DNA of 64,000 nucleotides from Hydractinia symbiolongicarpus (Eukaryota > Cnidaria > Hydrozoa > Anthoathecata > Hydractiniidae). Within the stretch, counting starts at the first letter, position 1. The number at the start of each line of letters is the position of its first letter. The notes beneath the pieces were generated by a model. It had not been told where the DNA came from, ran no database searches, and saw only the letters and a program-made list of their open reading frames with translations. Positions 22,755-36,500 of the stretch are shown here, piece by piece. The position numbers were made by a program, and so were the translations under genes. Location of the stretch: assembly GCF_029227915.1 (NCBI RefSeq), contig NC_079882.1:21457001-21521000 (forward strand), written 5' to 3'.

Positions 22755-24907
22755 ATAGATTTTTTTATAGATCTCATGAATGTGTTACTGTACAAGCACA
22801 TTACTAAATTAAAAAAAGAAAAAACTTAGAAGCTAAATAAGAAGAATAGAACAATCACCTCCTCTCCAGCAAACACTTTTTGACACCAGAAGTTACTTAC
22901 ACAATCTGTGTTTATCTACTACAGCCTTTCCATAATTAATTAGGGACACAAGTTAAAATAAAGAATAAAAATTCATCTTATTAAAAACAGTCATGTTAGG
23001 AAAGCTTGGACCAACTTTAGGAAATGTATGCTTTGCTACCTACAATGGAAGTCCAACTTGCCCGCTATGATAGAAAATAAAGATGACACCTAATTTTGAA
23101 ATATTGTATGCGATAAGCTTATCGGATTCCCCCTCTCCCCCCTCCCCCTTTTTTAACAACTCTTTTTGCTATGCTTCATGGTTATGATACTTACCTTATT
23201 TCACCTTTCCTGAAAAAGCCTAATGACTCTAAAACAGGCCAAAATATCCTTATCTGAATATACCTTTTTATAAGAATATGCTTTTATGGATTTTAAGTTA
23301 ACAAAAATAGGTCTATTGTTTAGAACAATAGATAAATAAGAATAATGACCACCCTGGTTGGAATTTTGGTATTCTTATATAAAAAAGGTGTATCATAATT
23401 ATAGAATCTTTTATTTTGAAACATAGTATATATGGTGATTTTCATGGTTTGGCAGGATGTCTTTTTTAGAATGAATTAAAGCTACTTTAAAACATCTTTT
23501 TGTCATTTTGTCAATGAATTACAGAGACTTGTTATTTTAAAACAATATAAAGCAACTTTAAATGTTCGTTTTAAATGTGATGCATATATATCTTGTATTA
23601 AATATAATAATGAAATATACACATGTTCATTAAATTTTTATTGATGAGGTGTTACATTGATAACCATGTTAAAGAGAAAGATAAATTTTTTACATTTATC
23701 AGTATAACAACACAATAAAAAAGTTTTTACTTGAAAATGAATAAAAACCCTACAGATTCCAGTATATTAATGATGTTATATCTCAATACACCTTTACGAT
23801 AATTCAGGGAAACTAACACTTCATTGCAGCTTATTTCGTGATCAGAGGAGGTAAACATCACACTATTATAAGGAGAAAATATGTTCTTTGATGATAACCT
23901 TTCTTGCCACGTTTTGTTTTTAATGAAAAGTACACATAAGTTGCATCTTATTATTATTAACGTTTCCTGAAAATTTAAAAGAAATTGATACAAAGAAAGT
24001 TAAAAAACCGGAGTAAACACGCTTTCGTTTCTAACAAACTCTTATAAAAACAAACCTCCTTTTTTTCGATATTGTAAAATGATGGAGCCGTAGGAATGCA
24101 TGTACAATTGAATTATCGTAAGATGTAATTGTTGTACATGACATCACTAGGGGTGTAATGAAGGGATATACATGGTTTTTAACCTCAAAGTAAGAACTAC
24201 AGTAAAAAATTACCATGTTTAGTTTTAGAAGTTTAGTTCTTCTATTTAGAAGGGTAAGAAAATTGAAACTAAATTCCATGATGGTAAATGCTAAATTTAC
24301 AAAAAAAAAAATTCAATTTGGGACACGGGTGGGTGATTTCTTTGAACATGTCCTACTATTTTAGGCCAAGAAAAGTTGAATATCTGTTCTGCATAATAAC
24401 CTTGAAAATATAATGCACAGTAATCTTTAGTCCACTTAAATATATATACATATATATATATTATGCGATAAACTAAAAAAATCAAATTGTTCAAATTAAA
24501 CACAAGTGTTTTCAACTTTTTTTCTTTTAAAATGGGATAAGAAACAAGCCTTAAATACTTTATATACAAATTATAGTTAAAACGTTGAAACAAATAAAAA
24601 ATATTGGCAAATTTATTACAGTATATGGAGAGATTGACAAACAATGAATGAATAATGATGAAAAATAGTAGAAAATCCCTGTTTTAATTATATACATAAA
24701 ATCAAAAAACCTGTTCCTTGGCCTTATCTTCATTTGTGGATTCCTTGACACTATAATAATTAAATGCAAAATTAGGTTATGCAAAGTTTTTTAAAAAAAT
24801 ATTTAAAGTTGCATAATGACAGAACAAATCTGCACAAACTAAAGCTTTCTCTGCAGTATCGTTTTGTCATGCAAAAATGCCTTTGGCTTTTTAAAATCCA
24901 CTCATCC

Positions 24908-24950
24908 AACATCCAGCAATGTAGCTAGCTAGCTAACATTGCTGGATGTT
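24908..24950. repeat. Perfect 15-bp inverted repeat around an (AGCT)n loop
   Basis: The arms aacatccagcaatgt and acattgctggatgtt flank agctagctagcta, itself nearly self-complementary, so the whole 43 bp can fold into one hairpin or cruciform. Confidence 0.85.
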
Positions 24951-24995
24951 TGTTGTGCAAGTTGAGAGTACTGACAGCAGCTTTAGTATAGCTAA

Positions 24996-25044
24996 TTAGA
25001 TAGATAGATAGATGTGCATATTTTACATGGCTAGCTAGCTAGAC
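24996..25044 (-). mobile_element. Truncated SINE tail, same family as the 52.6-kb SINE
   Basis: (GATA)n followed by gatgtgcatattttacatggctagc matches the tail of the SINE near 52.6 kb with one changed base. Only the 3' tail is present here; the tRNA-like head is missing. Confidence 0.65.
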
Positions 25045-26055
25045 AACTTTCTTTGCACATTATTAATGTGTTGGGAACAATTGACATGTGCACTACTCCT
25101 GTAGATAAAAAGTATAAGCAACAGAACAAAGCAGTCAAAATTTGAGAAACAAAACATTGGCCTTAAATCCAGCTATAGCTATGCCAGCCTAAAATAAATA
25201 ATCTCAGTGCTTTTTTGAACTAGTATGTGTAAATTATGATAATAGCCATTTACCCCATTTGGTTCTGCTTTTTTCCCTACAAGAATGTGTACAAAAATCC
25301 ACAGGGTTTTGTTGTAAACACTGGCATGTCATCTCTACATCTCTAGCTAGCTAGCTAGCTAACACGCACGGCTATTAGCTAGCTTCTGGTATGGATAAAA
25401 AAATAAAATTAATATCTAGTTATAACACAAAAGGTTACATTTATTGGATTGGGAATCTAGCAATAGTAACAGCCAATTACCTTGGAGACGCAGTTATCTG
25501 TGTCGCTGGATATATCACCCCTTCGTCCTGTGTTTGTTTCCATAACATTTTAACTACGCTGTGATACGGCAAACAAGTTAAGCCCAAAATTAGCCAATCG
25601 GGGTACGACGTACCCCCATTCATATCTGCTACATCACCTCCGTGAATTTTTTTGTGATTTTTTTTATTTTCGCGCAATTTCGTTAGGAACAATTTTATAA
25701 GAAAACTGGAACTAAAAATAGCTTTAAAAATAAGAAGAAAATAAGAACAATGAATTTATCTATTTTCCTGATAAAACACACACAACAATCATGGAGAAAC
25801 AACTTCCAAGACAAAATATTTCGCAAATACAGTTGTTCGTTGTTGCATATTTTTAATACAAAAAATGTAAAATAAATAAAAAAAAGAACAAAAATAAGAA
25901 CATGTTAAAACAAAAGAAACACCTTAGGCTAAATTTCCTGGCTCTTGGCTTATGTTACTCAAACTGAAAAACACCTTATGAACAAAAATACGTTTCAGCT
26001 CCAAAAGTTCTAAATACTTCTACACGCATACGCTAATACGGAAAAAAATAAAATA

Positions 26056-26472
26056 CAGTGAAATCTCCTGATCTAGTGGACAACTTTTATAGTGAACACT
26101 TCTCTACAACAGACACTTTTTTTAAATACGGAAGAAATGACAGTTAAGCTCTCATAACCTAAATGCAGCGGACACTTTATGTCATTTTAAGGTCCCAATT
26201 TACCATACGTCCTAAAACTGACCTCACTATTGCGGACAAAGGGTCACATAAAACAGTTCTTGTTAAAAGTTTGTCTATATTTTATTTTAGACAATTTTGT
26301 ACATTAAATTGTCTCTGTTGTTTTTTTGTAAAGCCTTCAGCCTTGTTTATTTTTGAATAAAAGATAGCATTTTACGATACATTGTCTCTGAGGTCTTTTC
26401 TTTCACAAAACCAGCCACTTTAGCGGACACATTTTTAGTCCCGACGGTGTCCGCTACAGAGAGGTATTACTG
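26056..26472. mobile_element. About 417-bp pogo/Tigger-like MITE
   Basis: The left end is TA-CAGTGAAATCTCCTGAT; the right end reverse complemented is CAGTAATACCTCTCTGTAGC. Internal words agcggacac, gtggacaac and gcggacaaag recur, as in pogo-like ends. The right flank is TG rather than TA. Confidence 0.65.
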
Positions 26473-27669
26473 TGTGTGTTGTAAGGTAATATCGCTCTAT
26501 TATTAGTAAAGACGAACAACTATATATGGATGGTGCATAGCAAAAATTAGTAATTCAGTAAGCTGTGAGCAACATATTAACAGTTTTGGAAAAAGGTAGA
26601 GTTACCGGTTCATTACTACTTTTTGTAACAATCTACCACCAATCTTTGTTTTGCAGATTTGTATAATATATTTTGTAGAAAAGTCAAAGTGTATTTACTG
26701 GATGAATCTGTTTGTGTGAGAGTTTGTTCTAATAATATTTGTATTTCTTTTTCTTGTTTCCACCGGATGGATTTTTTTCCCATGTGCACCATACTTTCTC
26801 CCGCTTTTTACCATGTCCATACAGGCAGGACTTGTTACTCGAAATTTTGTGGGGTTCTCATCATTTCCCTAGTTTCCTCCCTGTCTAAAATTTGACTCTT
26901 TTTAATGCTTTATAACTTATAATAATATGTATATTGTAATAAATAACTATTTTTATTGTTTACTTTTTTAATAGAACAAATTGCCTTAGGAAAAAAACCG
27001 TACATTAGGAGCCATGCGAGTGTATCGCACATAGCAAATTTATCATTGAAGCTTTGTAAGTAGCATATTCTTTACTTAGGGCTAAATGGAACTCTGAGTG
27101 GGGGATTCGCTATTTTTGAAACTCTTCTATAACCGTTAGAGGTTTATGCACCTTTGACGTGCTTTGAAAGGCTCCAAGATAGCTGGCAGAGTTATTAGGA
27201 AACTACCAAAGTTCCTATACCTGTAGTTAAGACCACCAGGAAAATCTCGCTCGCGTATGTATTAAATAAATGCTGCAAAATGTGCATCTTTTTCTATTTA
27301 TTACGAAAAGTTAATTAGCTGTGTCAGTGGCCTCGTATTCTCCGATTGTTTTTACATCATTTGAGAGTATTGTTACACAAAGAAAATATTGATAGTAAAG
27401 AGCTAACGTAAGGTATATTTTAGAAGTCAAATTTCTTATGGTATCGTCCGACAGAAATTGCGTATTGGGATATTGACTGGGGAAGAGTAATTTATAATGT
27501 GTCGATGGTGAGGTGAACAGGCTCACCAAGATACTTTAATAAAGTCTTGTAACTGGGTTGCTCAAAAGAAAGTTGAAAAGGCACGAGGATACCAAGGAAG
27601 TAGTGAGAAATATGGCGTTCTTAATATTTTTGTTCTCACTATTTAACCCTATTCGGTCCGGAAAGGGTT
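26473..27669. other. Non-coding stretch
   Basis: No coding region, RNA gene or repeat family recognised. Confidence 0.4.
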
Positions 27670-28120
27670 CGGATTCCGCCAACCCCCCCCCCCCCCTGAC
27701 GGTTTTTTTTTAATAACTCCTTAACGCTATGATGCATGGCTATGATGCCTACAGAGTTTTAATATTTGTCTGCTAAACACCTGCATGCCAAATGTTCAAG
27801 TCTTTGATAATGGCCATTACTCGAAACTACCCCTAAAAATCTCTATGAAACACTTATAATAAAGAAAATATAATAATTCCTGTTAGGATTATCCTTAGAC
27901 CTTGAAACTTACAACACAACTTTGTATCATCAAGAAGAATCACTTTTTATGTTTTGGGCACGTGATTAATTGATTTCCCGATTTTTTCGGATGTTAACCC
28001 GAAAAAACCCCGGTTTTTGGGGCAATTTTTGGCAAACTTTGTGACTTACCTTGATTCAATTTGAACAAGCCTATAAAAAGTTATTAAAGGGGGGGGGGAG
28101 GGCGGAATCCGCCTTTCGCT
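27670..28120. mobile_element. About 450-bp MITE with poly-C inverted ends
   Basis: Left arm ggattccgcc-aa, then a run of C's, then a T run and taataact; right arm reverse complemented shows ggattccgccct, a run of C's and ttaataact. Both ends are also preceded by related aaagg/cggattc words. A fragment of the same family lies near 23.1 kb. Confidence 0.65.
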
Positions 28121-28159
28121 GTCTCGAACATTTTTTACGGCCCTTCAGCCATTGCAATC

Positions 28160-28734
28160 ACCTGTAGGCAAAATACGTTCTATATCTCAAACTCTGTTAT
28201 ATTAAACTTTCGCTTTGTCGAACTATTTTTCCGGTTCCTTCAGCTCATTTTGAGATCTTATCTCGAATTTTTTCCTTACTATTTTATAAAAAGTTTGGTT
28301 TATACACGAAAGAGACTTCCGAATGTTTTCCACGTGGTTAAAAAGCAAGAAAAACTTTTTGCTGCGCTTAAACCATCATCAAGAAAACGAAAAAAAAAAT
28401 CAAGGATGGCGAATTCAAGCAACTTGACAGTGTTGTTTCCAGGCGGTTTCTTTTAAAACGAAGCCAGAATGTGCCTTTAGATAGGCTAATGGTCAAAGAA
28501 AAAGCGAATGTATTTAAAAAAGCTTGGTGTATCTGATTTCAAAGCTTGACGGTTGGTTACATAGATGGAAAAAATAGCATATATTTTGTCTTTTTTCTAT
28601 TTCTCGTTTCGGATAAATAGTCTAAGCAAGAACGTAAACTTTCATAAACAAGTATTTCGCTATCTCGAAGTTTAAAGGCTTTCGACGCTCGGATATCTCG
28701 ACCCCTAAGAGATCGAGATGTCGAGCGTTGACTG
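28160..28734. mobile_element. Pogo/Tigger-like MITE, about 575 bp
   Basis: The right end reverse complemented begins TA-CAGTCAACGCTCGACATC and continues with tcgagatatccgagcg and cgaagtttaaa...cgagata. The left part has tatctcaaactctg, aactttcgctttgtcgaac and tcagctcattttgagatc, a decayed mirror of it. Inside, a short Lys/Arg run (RKRKKKSRMA) might be a transposase remnant. Confidence 0.6.
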
Positions 28735-30550
28735 TACATTATTTAGAGCTAATAGCCAAGATAAATTCCGCAAAGTAGGCAGAAGTTAATTAATCGCAAA
28801 AATAAGTTACGCATTTTTTCTTAAAAAATTATAGGATCGCAAAAATACTTTACATAAAAACACATTCCAATCGCTAACATTAGCGTCATTTTTCTACTTT
28901 GACTCGCCAGAAAAAAATAATCTCGATTTGTGTATGTGAAATCATTTACATTTCTTATGAAGGAACCCATCACTAGCTGAAGTTCGAACTACAAAAAACC
29001 CAAAATTAATCTTTTAAATAGATCTTCATTCTTCAATTTGCATTTAAACTATATTTTATACTAAAGGAATTTAAAATTTTCATATTTTTGTCACTAGGAA
29101 TTTTAGATCTGTTGATATCTGTTGATTCAAACATATGCTAAGATAACACTCGTTTACTTCAATTCATCCTAAAATTTTGCTCATAACCCATTGGGATCTC
29201 TGTACGTTGGTTTGCAATAAAATTTTATCAATAATCATAAGAGGCCTATGCAAGCTTACCTACTCAATTATATTGCTAATGAATTTTTAGATCCTAAGCT
29301 TTTGAGCCATCGCCAAAGAATATAAGGGCTGTCACGACCAACTGCGTCATATATACTGATATGTTGATTGTCTTGACAGTACACGAGCTAAATATCGACT
29401 GCGGTACCAGGAAAATCAACGAAGAAAAACTAGTGAAGGTGTTTAGCAAAAGTGTTTTGTATTCTCTGTAGAGCAGGTACAAATATGTCCACATTTATTC
29501 ATTAAAAACTAAATCAACCTATATTCAATTTTAAATTCAGTAATTTTTACAAGCAGTCAATCTTCTTGAAATACGAATTAAGTTCCAGTAAATGACACAA
29601 GTGGAGTGGAGAAAAAGAATGGAGGAATCTCCTTGCTCACATGGATATAAATTATTATATTTCTTTATTGACAAACATCTTATCAAAAATAAACCTATGA
29701 GTTGTATTTTACTTGAGAAAAGTACAAACAGAAATCTTTAGCAGTTTTTTAACAAGTCTTATATTATCACAATAGTATTCTAGGAACAAATTGATTTTAA
29801 CTGTGAAATTCTCTTGTAAAAAGCTCGCATTTATTTGTAGGATCCAATAAGCACTTCGGACATTTCAAGCCAGAAAAAAATGACAGGAAAAAGGGGAGGA
29901 AAATATAAACGTCAATCTTTATAGTAGAAATAAAATCGCAAATAATATATTCAATAGTTTGAATATTTTAGGAATCTGATCAATGGTGTAAATTTCGGAG
30001 AATTGAAAAATAAATTTAACAAAACAATCAGGCGGACAATTATTAGAGAGCTTACTTTCTTATATAAAAATACAACCCACTGAAAGCAGGAGCTGCAAAT
30101 AATTGCTAACGAGCTCCGTCTTCAGTAATTCATACTGGCGTATATAGCAAAATTATATACAACACTATTATCCCAATATTTATACTACAGTTTATTGGGA
30201 CTTTTCTCACCTTATTTACATCGTACAACTATAAGACATATTTCACAAAAGCATACAGCGAGCGTACAACTAATTCTTGAAATCAACTTTGATATCAAAG
30301 GCAATATCGCCTTTGACATACTGAAAAGATTCATATTCAGCATAGAGCTAGGTGTCTAGATAGTTACTGATATATGAAAATAGTTACTTAGGAATATATA
30401 CATTAAAGAATGTCGTTAAAAAGCAAAACTAATAAAAAAGCTCGTAATCTTGAGAATATAATAATTATAGCAATCAGGACAAACAACGGCAGAAGAAAAA
30501 CAAACAACAAAGGTGAAACACAATTACAACCACTGTTTTAAATACACAAC
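28735..30550. other. Non-coding stretch and probable Sfmbt 3' UTR
   Basis: No gene recognised. A minus-strand AATAAA near 30189-30194 is a plausible polyadenylation signal for Sfmbt, about 360 nt past its stop. Confidence 0.45.
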
Positions 30551-33500
30551 TCAAGATGACGACGTCGGGATTTGCCACATCTTTTTTAGACTTTGCAATG
30601 CGTCCTTTAATTTCGTAATAGGTCCAAGTTTGTTCTCCGTTAACGATTCCAATTCGTCAAAAGATAACAAGAATAGGGCTTTGCCGTCAATTTCCTAAGA
30701 AAACGAAGCATATTAATAGGTTATGTGGAAAGGTTACACGAATTGCTTCGATGAATTTTAACATAAGAACGTATAAGTGTGAATAAACAATGGTTACCTG
30801 TTTCTGAAAGGAAGGTGCATGCGCAGGACAACCAATAGCAGTCATAAAATCCATTACTTCTTGCACCGACCATTCTCTTGGGTCTTTAGAACTAAGAAAC
30901 TCCTGATCTAACAAATTCAATGGATCAATTCCGCGATCAATTGAGGAAGATGAAGGATCACAAGGCGAATCTATAGGAGCCGTCGATTGAGTAGTTGAAC
31001 TAGTAACAGTTGAATTCGATGCAGTCAGTTGTTCTACATGAATCGAGAATTCATCCATGCTATTATCTTTTTCATCTTCAGGAATCATATTGTCGTCATC
31101 TAACAGAGTTTTGGTGTGGTGCTCCTGGGAAATTCCACGCACTGATGACGAGCCATCGTTAACTAAAAAAAAAAGAGTATATATTACGGAAATAATCGAC
31201 AGAAATGATCACATACAACCCCAAGCAAGGTAAATTACTAAAATGGTAAACATACATATTGAATGACAATCGTTATCACACTTTCCAGATGGAAACCTGT
31301 CTTCAACAATCAAATATGGACAGCATTGCAACATCTCGCATATTCTCTGCAGATATTTCGCTAAAATACCAGATCGACTCGGTCCTCTGATTCTCCTTAA
31401 AAACCTTTTACCATTTTTACCTGTTATTTCAAGGCAAACAATATTGTCTAATTTTAAGTCTTTATGCTTTTTCGATTGGTAAAATTCTCTACTAAACAAT
31501 TCTAACAGTTGGTTAGGGTCTATAGCTGCATTAACAATGTCAAGTAAACTCTTTCTAATACAGTTCTGATGAGGCGGTCCATTTAAATATCCGCTAATAC
31601 TGTTCGGTAACTTTCGAATTTCATCTGGATTTAGAAACGGTCCACATGCACATTTTTGGTTAAATGCAAATTGCACATCACTTCCCTTTCTCATCTCTAA
31701 AAACCAAACAAAATGTAGTATCAAGTCAGAAAAATTGAAAAAGTTCTGCTTCATATGAACAAAATATACCTCTCAGATTACCAAATCTTTGTCTTTCAAA
31801 AGGCACATTTCCCGTATTGGCTGTTAGTTTTAACTTTCCACGCTTGCCACCTGCTTTACCACCTTTTCCGCCTTTCCCTGTCAATCCTCGGCCTGCAGGA
31901 CCTCTCGGTGTATGCGTTTTATTAAGAGAACCAGGCGGTCGTCCGACCCTACCATGGCTTGAACCTCTTCTGGCAATAGTATTTGACGCTTTTTTCATCC
32001 TTAACGTATCTAAGACGGGATCTGGTATCAGTGAACTAAAATAAAGCAAAATAAAGCATCATAGTGTGAAGTCACTTTTAACCCCAATCTTTTATTCTAG
32101 TTTAGGTGTCTCTCTATTAACTTTAGTCTATCCTTAATATAGTATAGTATGTCAACAAGGCATTATTTATTTTCATAAGTTAAAACTATTTTTAATTTAT
32201 CATGACCTCCTTCCACCATTAAATTCTCAAGGGTGGAGGGAGATGGGGTTCAACCCAAAAGAATGCTAGACATGGCACTTAATAATGCTCACATACCCAG
32301 GTGGTTGCAATGGATGTCCGTTTTTTTCACACCAATCAACTGGGAATAAATCAAGTGTTTCGTGGCTAACCCACTGGTCAAAGGTGGAATCCCAACCGTC
32401 AAAATGAACCCTTAAAAGGCAACCATGCGTGGCTACAATCGTTGCGGGACAAATAAATGAGGGTTCTCTGAGATCAACTGCTTCAACTTTGGTCCCTATT
32501 TCGAATGGAACAACTCTTCTTTTCTAAACATAAAAAAATAAACAGCTGAGTTATAAAAAAACCCTAAAATCATCGTTCAATAACAAGGCAAGGACGCTAA
32601 CGAATTAGTAAAATGCAACATACTCCTAAAAATGTTTATACAACTTACCAAGTGTAGAAACAAATGTGATGGTGCTACAACACTTTCTGTTTTTATTACA
32701 TATTTATTCCAATCAAATGGTTTCCCTGCATAATCTATAACAATAGAATAGAAGTAAATTTTAATCTCCCACTAGTTCAAGTTTGTAAAAAAATAAACAA
32801 GGGCGTAAGCTTACCTCTTGGTGGTGTTAAGAATACTTTGTGTTGTTTTGCCCAACCCACGGGAAATATGCTAGTACTTGTAGAATGACAGATAAAAAAT
32901 GTTTCTTGAGAGTCTAAACCAACTATAAAATAATTGAACTGGAGAGTTTTAACAATAGAAGCTACTGTTAAACACAATGGATTACGAGGATCAAGAGCCT
33001 CAAGTTTCATGCCCACTTCAAACGAACCAGCATCAGAAGGAGGGGTGCCCATCGATTCCTAGGATGGAAATACATCATTTTAAGGTATGTTGAAAAAGTT
33101 GATTAGATTAATGAAAATAATTTTAAGATAAGCATACAGGTACAAAGCATTCTTGTAATGCATCGTTGGACTCGTGTAGATCCTCAGCGAGAAATTCATT
33201 CCAATCAGTCAATGTATGTTGCCACCCTGGATTACACAAATATGAAATAAATATGTATACATGAAAAAACATATTCGATATCAAAACTTTTGCGTAAAAC
33301 GTACATACCATGAGGAGGTGATAAGGTATGGCCAACTAACTGAGACCAACCTACTGGATGAATATCATTGGAAAGAAAATGTGACCAGTAATCACCAGCT
33401 GATTCGTCCTCCAAACCATCATATCGTAAGCGCAATCGATCACCAACGATGTCAATAATTGTTGCAACACACATTGAAATCAAATTATGCTTATCACAAA

Positions 33501-36500
33501 CTTCAACTTTGCTTCCAATTTCAAATTTATTATAATGTCCTTTTCGTACTCTGTCCATAAAATCAGATGATAACGTTCGTGCTCCTGACAATTGTTGAAA
33601 TACAAACTTCTGCCATTCAGCAATAGATTCTTTCAACTCTAAATAATCGTGGTATGATGGTAAAATGGTAAAATAATAAAAAGATTCTCACTAGATACAT
33701 TGCAAGATACATTGCACAACAATAAATTTGGAAATGTATATTTCTGACTCTGACAGGATGTGGACTATGACATGTACAGCAATAGTCAATGCAAGAACTG
33801 ACTATAATAACGCAACTTTTACCATACCAAAGAATAGACATACTATACATACCTGGTGGAGGTACTAATGGTCGACGTGTCTTGTAACACCATCCAATTG
33901 GATGTATAAGCTTGGAACGAATATCAATCCAAAAATCTGAAACATCATTATCATAACCAGCGTATCTTAACATTACCATGTTCTGATCTGCGTTTATTAC
34001 TGTTCCAAGCCAAAACGAAACATCAGTTTCTTTTGTCAAATCTGAATGGTCATTAGTTACTTCCACTTTCATTCCAACGTGAGCTTCCGTCAGTGATGGG
34101 GCTTTCACAATCTAAGGATTAATTAAAATAAATCATGGTTTCAACAAAATGCAACAATTTCCAAATCACAAAACACACTAAACAGAATTGTCAGTGAATA
34201 AAAGATTCTTACATGCTTAAACAACCTTTCAGAAGCAGGTTTGTCGTTATTTTGTGCCAGATATTCCTTCCAATTAAATTCTTGATCTATCCAACTCGCA
34301 GTATTGCTATTCTCAGTAATTTCATTTATAAAATCATCACTGGTTGATGGTAATTCATCTAAACAACAAACCTCATATATGAAATTTTAGATGATCATTA
34401 TTAAATAGTGAATAAATTACTAGTTTTTTTTAGAAATATTATCTTAAAATATACCTAAAATTGAACGAAAGAACTGAAAACACAATGAAACTATTAACAA
34501 TTAAGCATGTTTTAAATTATAAGAGGGTTATGCCATGAGCTGCTTTAATTGAAATACGATTTGAGCAAAATGTTATTGAAACTAATTTAGGTTACTTTAA
34601 CATTGTGCATGAATATGACAAATGGTTTTGCTTAATGATATCAAAATGACATTAACTCATTAATTCATATTATAGATAAAGTTCATAGTATCAAGTTTTA
34701 AAAACATAAACAGGGGATCAAGACTAGTTAAAAAAAGAAGTAAAGGGTCAAGACCTATAGTTCTTAATTTAGGGTAGAGAGGGAATTTTCCAGGAAAATG
34801 TACTAAAAAAGTATACACAAAGCTAAACAAGGTTTGTTCTTTTTTTCTTTGCATGAATTCCCAACGAAATTAGTTTTTTATTCTTTTTCTTACAAACCCT
34901 GTAACTCTAATGGTTAACTTTTGAGAGGATTCTTTTACATTGCTCTTCACCGTTTTAGTAGAATGAACCAAAGTGTACTTCATTTAATCAACTTCTATAC
35001 AGGAGGGTAAAAATCTAACGATGTAATTACGAAATCCACACAGCTTTAAAAGATACTTCAAATTTCTGCAATCTTTCGTGATTAGAATTTTAATAGGCTT
35101 TTTAGTTTTTAGGCATTTAGAGATGCCTATAGTATACCGTGAAGGTCTTTTACAAGATTTTATGCATTAGGTTAAATTATTTAATAATGGTACAAAATTG
35201 TACTTTAAATATTCTAAATTAAACATTTATATATATTAAATATTAGTAAGAATTAATACCTGTTTGCGGTTTATTTTCATTTATTGAAACTTGTTGCAAA
35301 GTAGATTCTAAATTTGACATTGTACCTGTATCTAGCTGTGCTTCAACCTTAACCTAAAATAAAAAATATATAATACAACACAGTGCATAACCACAACACA
35401 GGTCTTTGTTAATTAATCACGATTTTTGTATCAGCAAACCTGTTGTTGTGCCATTTTTGCCATAACTGATAAGGGTTTATAAAATAAACTTTTAATTTTA
35501 AAGTACGCAATCCTTCACCGTATTTCTTAAATCACAAAATCATAAATTTAGCTTAACGTTATACTTGTCTACCATATTTGAGGCAGGGTATGATATTTTG
35601 TCTACGATATTGTCACATGCATGTTGGGTGCATGGCCGTCCACTATACACTCAATTTACAAAGCCCGAAACAAAATAAAAAAAGATAAAGAAAAAAATAG
35701 GTATATACTTTTTTAAATTTAATAGCAGGACGTTGTATTTTCCTCTTGTTAGGCCTATTCAATGTGGAAATAGCAACTCTTGTCCCCGGTCCTTTTTTCT
35801 GAAAAAGTGCTGAATATTTCTTTGAACATTCCATTTTACAGAATCTTTTACTTTTTGAATAAAAATTATCTTGTAATCCAACCACACCACAATATTCACA
35901 TTTACCTGAAAAAAAATTATGCATGATACAATATCATTTAAATTATTTAAAATTTAGCTAACGATTGATAACATGTTGGGCCTATCAATGTGTAAATGTG
36001 AATTGTTAAATTTTTTTTAACATTGTAATGGTTCTCCAGATTTTAAAGCAAAATTATGTTGCCGCTGTTGATGTTGTTATTTGATAAATTACTAACATTT
36101 TTTGGTTTGGATAAAACTGGCACAGACAATTACTGAAAGAGGAACAAGTGATAATACTGTATAAAGCAGTATAGCCAGAGGAAAGAATTTTGTGGTGTAT
36201 AAATGTAAAATAAATCTTGTAAACAAGTGCTTTCGATGTCTAGGCTCTCTTAGTTATTACTGCCATATGTATACTTAGTTGAACAGAGAAAAGAAATACA
36301 AATAATAATAAAGACAGCAACTTAAACCACTTGGCCATACAAGTGGTGCAGAATATCAAAATAATGTCATAAAGTTTTGTGGATACCACTCTTTCAAATA
36401 CCTAGATAAGAAATTAATTTCTCAGATAAGAAAAAGACTAAGGAAAAGCTAATATTGGCTATAAACCTTTTAAATACTAAAAAAATTTAAACGAACAAAA

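Larger units (their letters stand above)
22755..26055. other. Upstream region of PTPDC1, no certain gene
   Basis: Mostly AT-rich sequence without recognisable coding exons. A 5' untranslated exon of PTPDC1 could lie near 25477-25700, where an open stretch ends at an AAG|GTAATT donor-like site on minus. Around 23120-23200 the sequence (ggattcc, C-rich run, aacaactc, gctatg.ttcatggttatgat) matches the left end of the MITE at 27.67 kb, so it is a fragment of that family. (AGCT)n tracts lie near 24923 and 25343. Confidence 0.45.

Noticed and set aside
25343-25362. (CTAG)n tract as possible CRISPR-like or telomeric repeat
   Set aside because: A simple tetranucleotide microsatellite without spacers; no telomere motif present.
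31817-32044. Pro-rich 75-aa plus-strand frame
   Set aside because: Antisense shadow of the Gly/Lys-rich linker exon of Sfmbt.
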